A stretch of DNA of 6,683 nt from Gammaproteobacteria bacterium (GTDB lineage Bacteria; Pseudomonadota; Gammaproteobacteria; SZUA-152). The notes under the pieces are model-generated. The model did no database searches and was not told the DNA's origin. It saw only the letters and a list, made by a program, of their open reading frames with translations. Below, one piece after another: positions 6,212-6,683 of the stretch. Location: assembly GCA_030599435.1 (NCBI GenBank), contig JAUVNZ010000090.1, positions 1 through 6,683 on the forward strand. Direction: 5' to 3'. The position numbers were made by a program, and so were the translations under genes. Position 1 is the stretch's first letter. Each line of letters begins with the position of its first letter.

Positions 6212-6683
6212 TCGCTTGTCTTCTCCAGAAATAATGCGGCTAATGGAGGCAGAGTCAGGGTCAGGGTTTGTTCAAAACCATGTTCCTGCTGAGGCTGGCT
6301 GTTAACCTCACCAGCATTACCAACATCCGTGCCACCATACCAGGCCGCATCAGAATTAAAGACTTCTTTATAAGTTCCGGCTTCCGGCACACCGAGAACA
6401 TAATCTTCCAGCGCTACGGGTGTAAAGTTAAACAGACATATTATAGATTTTTGTCGATCACGGCGTATAAAGGCCAGCACGGAATTATCAACATCATCAC
6501 AACTGAGCCACTGAAACCCCTGATGATCAAAATCATAGGCATGCATCGCCGGGGTATTACGATAAATTTTATTAAGATCACAGATCAGATTGAACAGGCC
6601 TGCATGTTTGTCCATGCCGGAGACAACCCAGTCCAGTGACTTACTTTCACTCCATTCATCCCATTGACCAAACTCGCCACCCA
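6208..6683 (-). CDS. glgB: 1,4-alpha-glucan branching enzyme, C-terminal part
   Basis: GlgB cuts an alpha-1,4 chain and rejoins it as an alpha-1,6 branch. Only the last 157 residues are in the window; the gene continues beyond the right edge. The visible part begins GGEFGQWDEW, the conserved (M)GxEFxQ..EW segment at the end of the GH13 catalytic barrel, then SLDW and HAGLFNLICDLNKIYR. The C-terminal all-beta domain follows, with DFDHQGFQWL, VLAFIRRD, CLFNFTPV, EVFNSDAAWYGG and the closing LTLPPLAALFLE. The order and motifs match the end of E. coli GlgB. The catalytic Asp/Glu residues lie upstream, outside the window. The TGA stop at 6210-6208 overlaps the glgA TTG start by four bases, so the two form one transcription unit. 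Confidence 0.96.
   Translation of the reverse strand, partial: GGEFGQWDEWSESKSLDWVVSGMDKHAGLFNLICDLNKIYRNTPAMHAYDFDHQGFQWLSCDDVDNSVLAFIRRDRQKSIICLFNFTPVALEDYVLGVPEAGTYKEVFNSDAAWYGGTDVGNAGEVNSQPQQEHGFEQTLTLTLPPLAALFLEKTSD

Noticed and set aside
6268..6639. 123-codon open frame on the plus strand opposite glgB
   Set aside because: The opposite strand encodes the recognisable GlgB C-terminus, and this frame shows no motif or ribosome binding site.

Overview
The window holds the end of a glycogen-metabolism gene cluster, followed by a glycolytic enzyme, all read on the minus strand. In transcription order (right to left) these are glgB (branching enzyme, 3' part only), glgA (ADP-glucose-type glycogen synthase), glgP (glycogen phosphorylase) and gpmI (cofactor-independent phosphoglycerate mutase). 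A fifth leftward gene appears to begin just before the left edge, with only its ribosome binding site and about eight codons visible. No convincing gene lies on the plus strand. No stretch without a gene exceeds about 230 bases.

The proteins look most like those of Gammaproteobacteria. GlgB, GlgA and GlgP resemble the E. coli type, GpmI carries every family motif, and G+C content is moderate. A free-living environmental gammaproteobacterium is a reasonable guess, but genus cannot be judged by eye. All four main genes appear intact in the visible part, with no frameshift and the expected catalytic residues.

The pathway is coherent. GlgA builds alpha-1,4-glucan from ADP-glucose, GlgB adds alpha-1,6 branches, and GlgP releases glucose-1-phosphate by phosphorolysis. 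GpmI acts lower in glycolysis (3-phosphoglycerate to 2-phosphoglycerate), so its placement links storage-glucan turnover to central metabolism. glgB and glgA overlap by four bases (TTGA), and glgA must start at TTG, which points to translational coupling. glgP is separated from glgA by about 150 bases and gpmI from glgP by about 240 bases.

The unusual content is in the spacers, not the genes. Between glgA and glgP lies a 76-base, near-perfect inverted repeat built of TAAGTTG-type heptamers. Between glgP and gpmI lies a composite inverted pair of GTAG-headed palindromic modules resembling REP/BIME elements. The spacer left of gpmI carries tandem and inverted short repeats abutting the start of the next gene. 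The C-terminal tail of GpmI is a lysine/serine/glutamate-rich extension encoded by 15-bp tandem repeats. I see no new defence, mobile or biosynthetic system here. The coding part is standard central metabolism, and the repeats are the points worth following.
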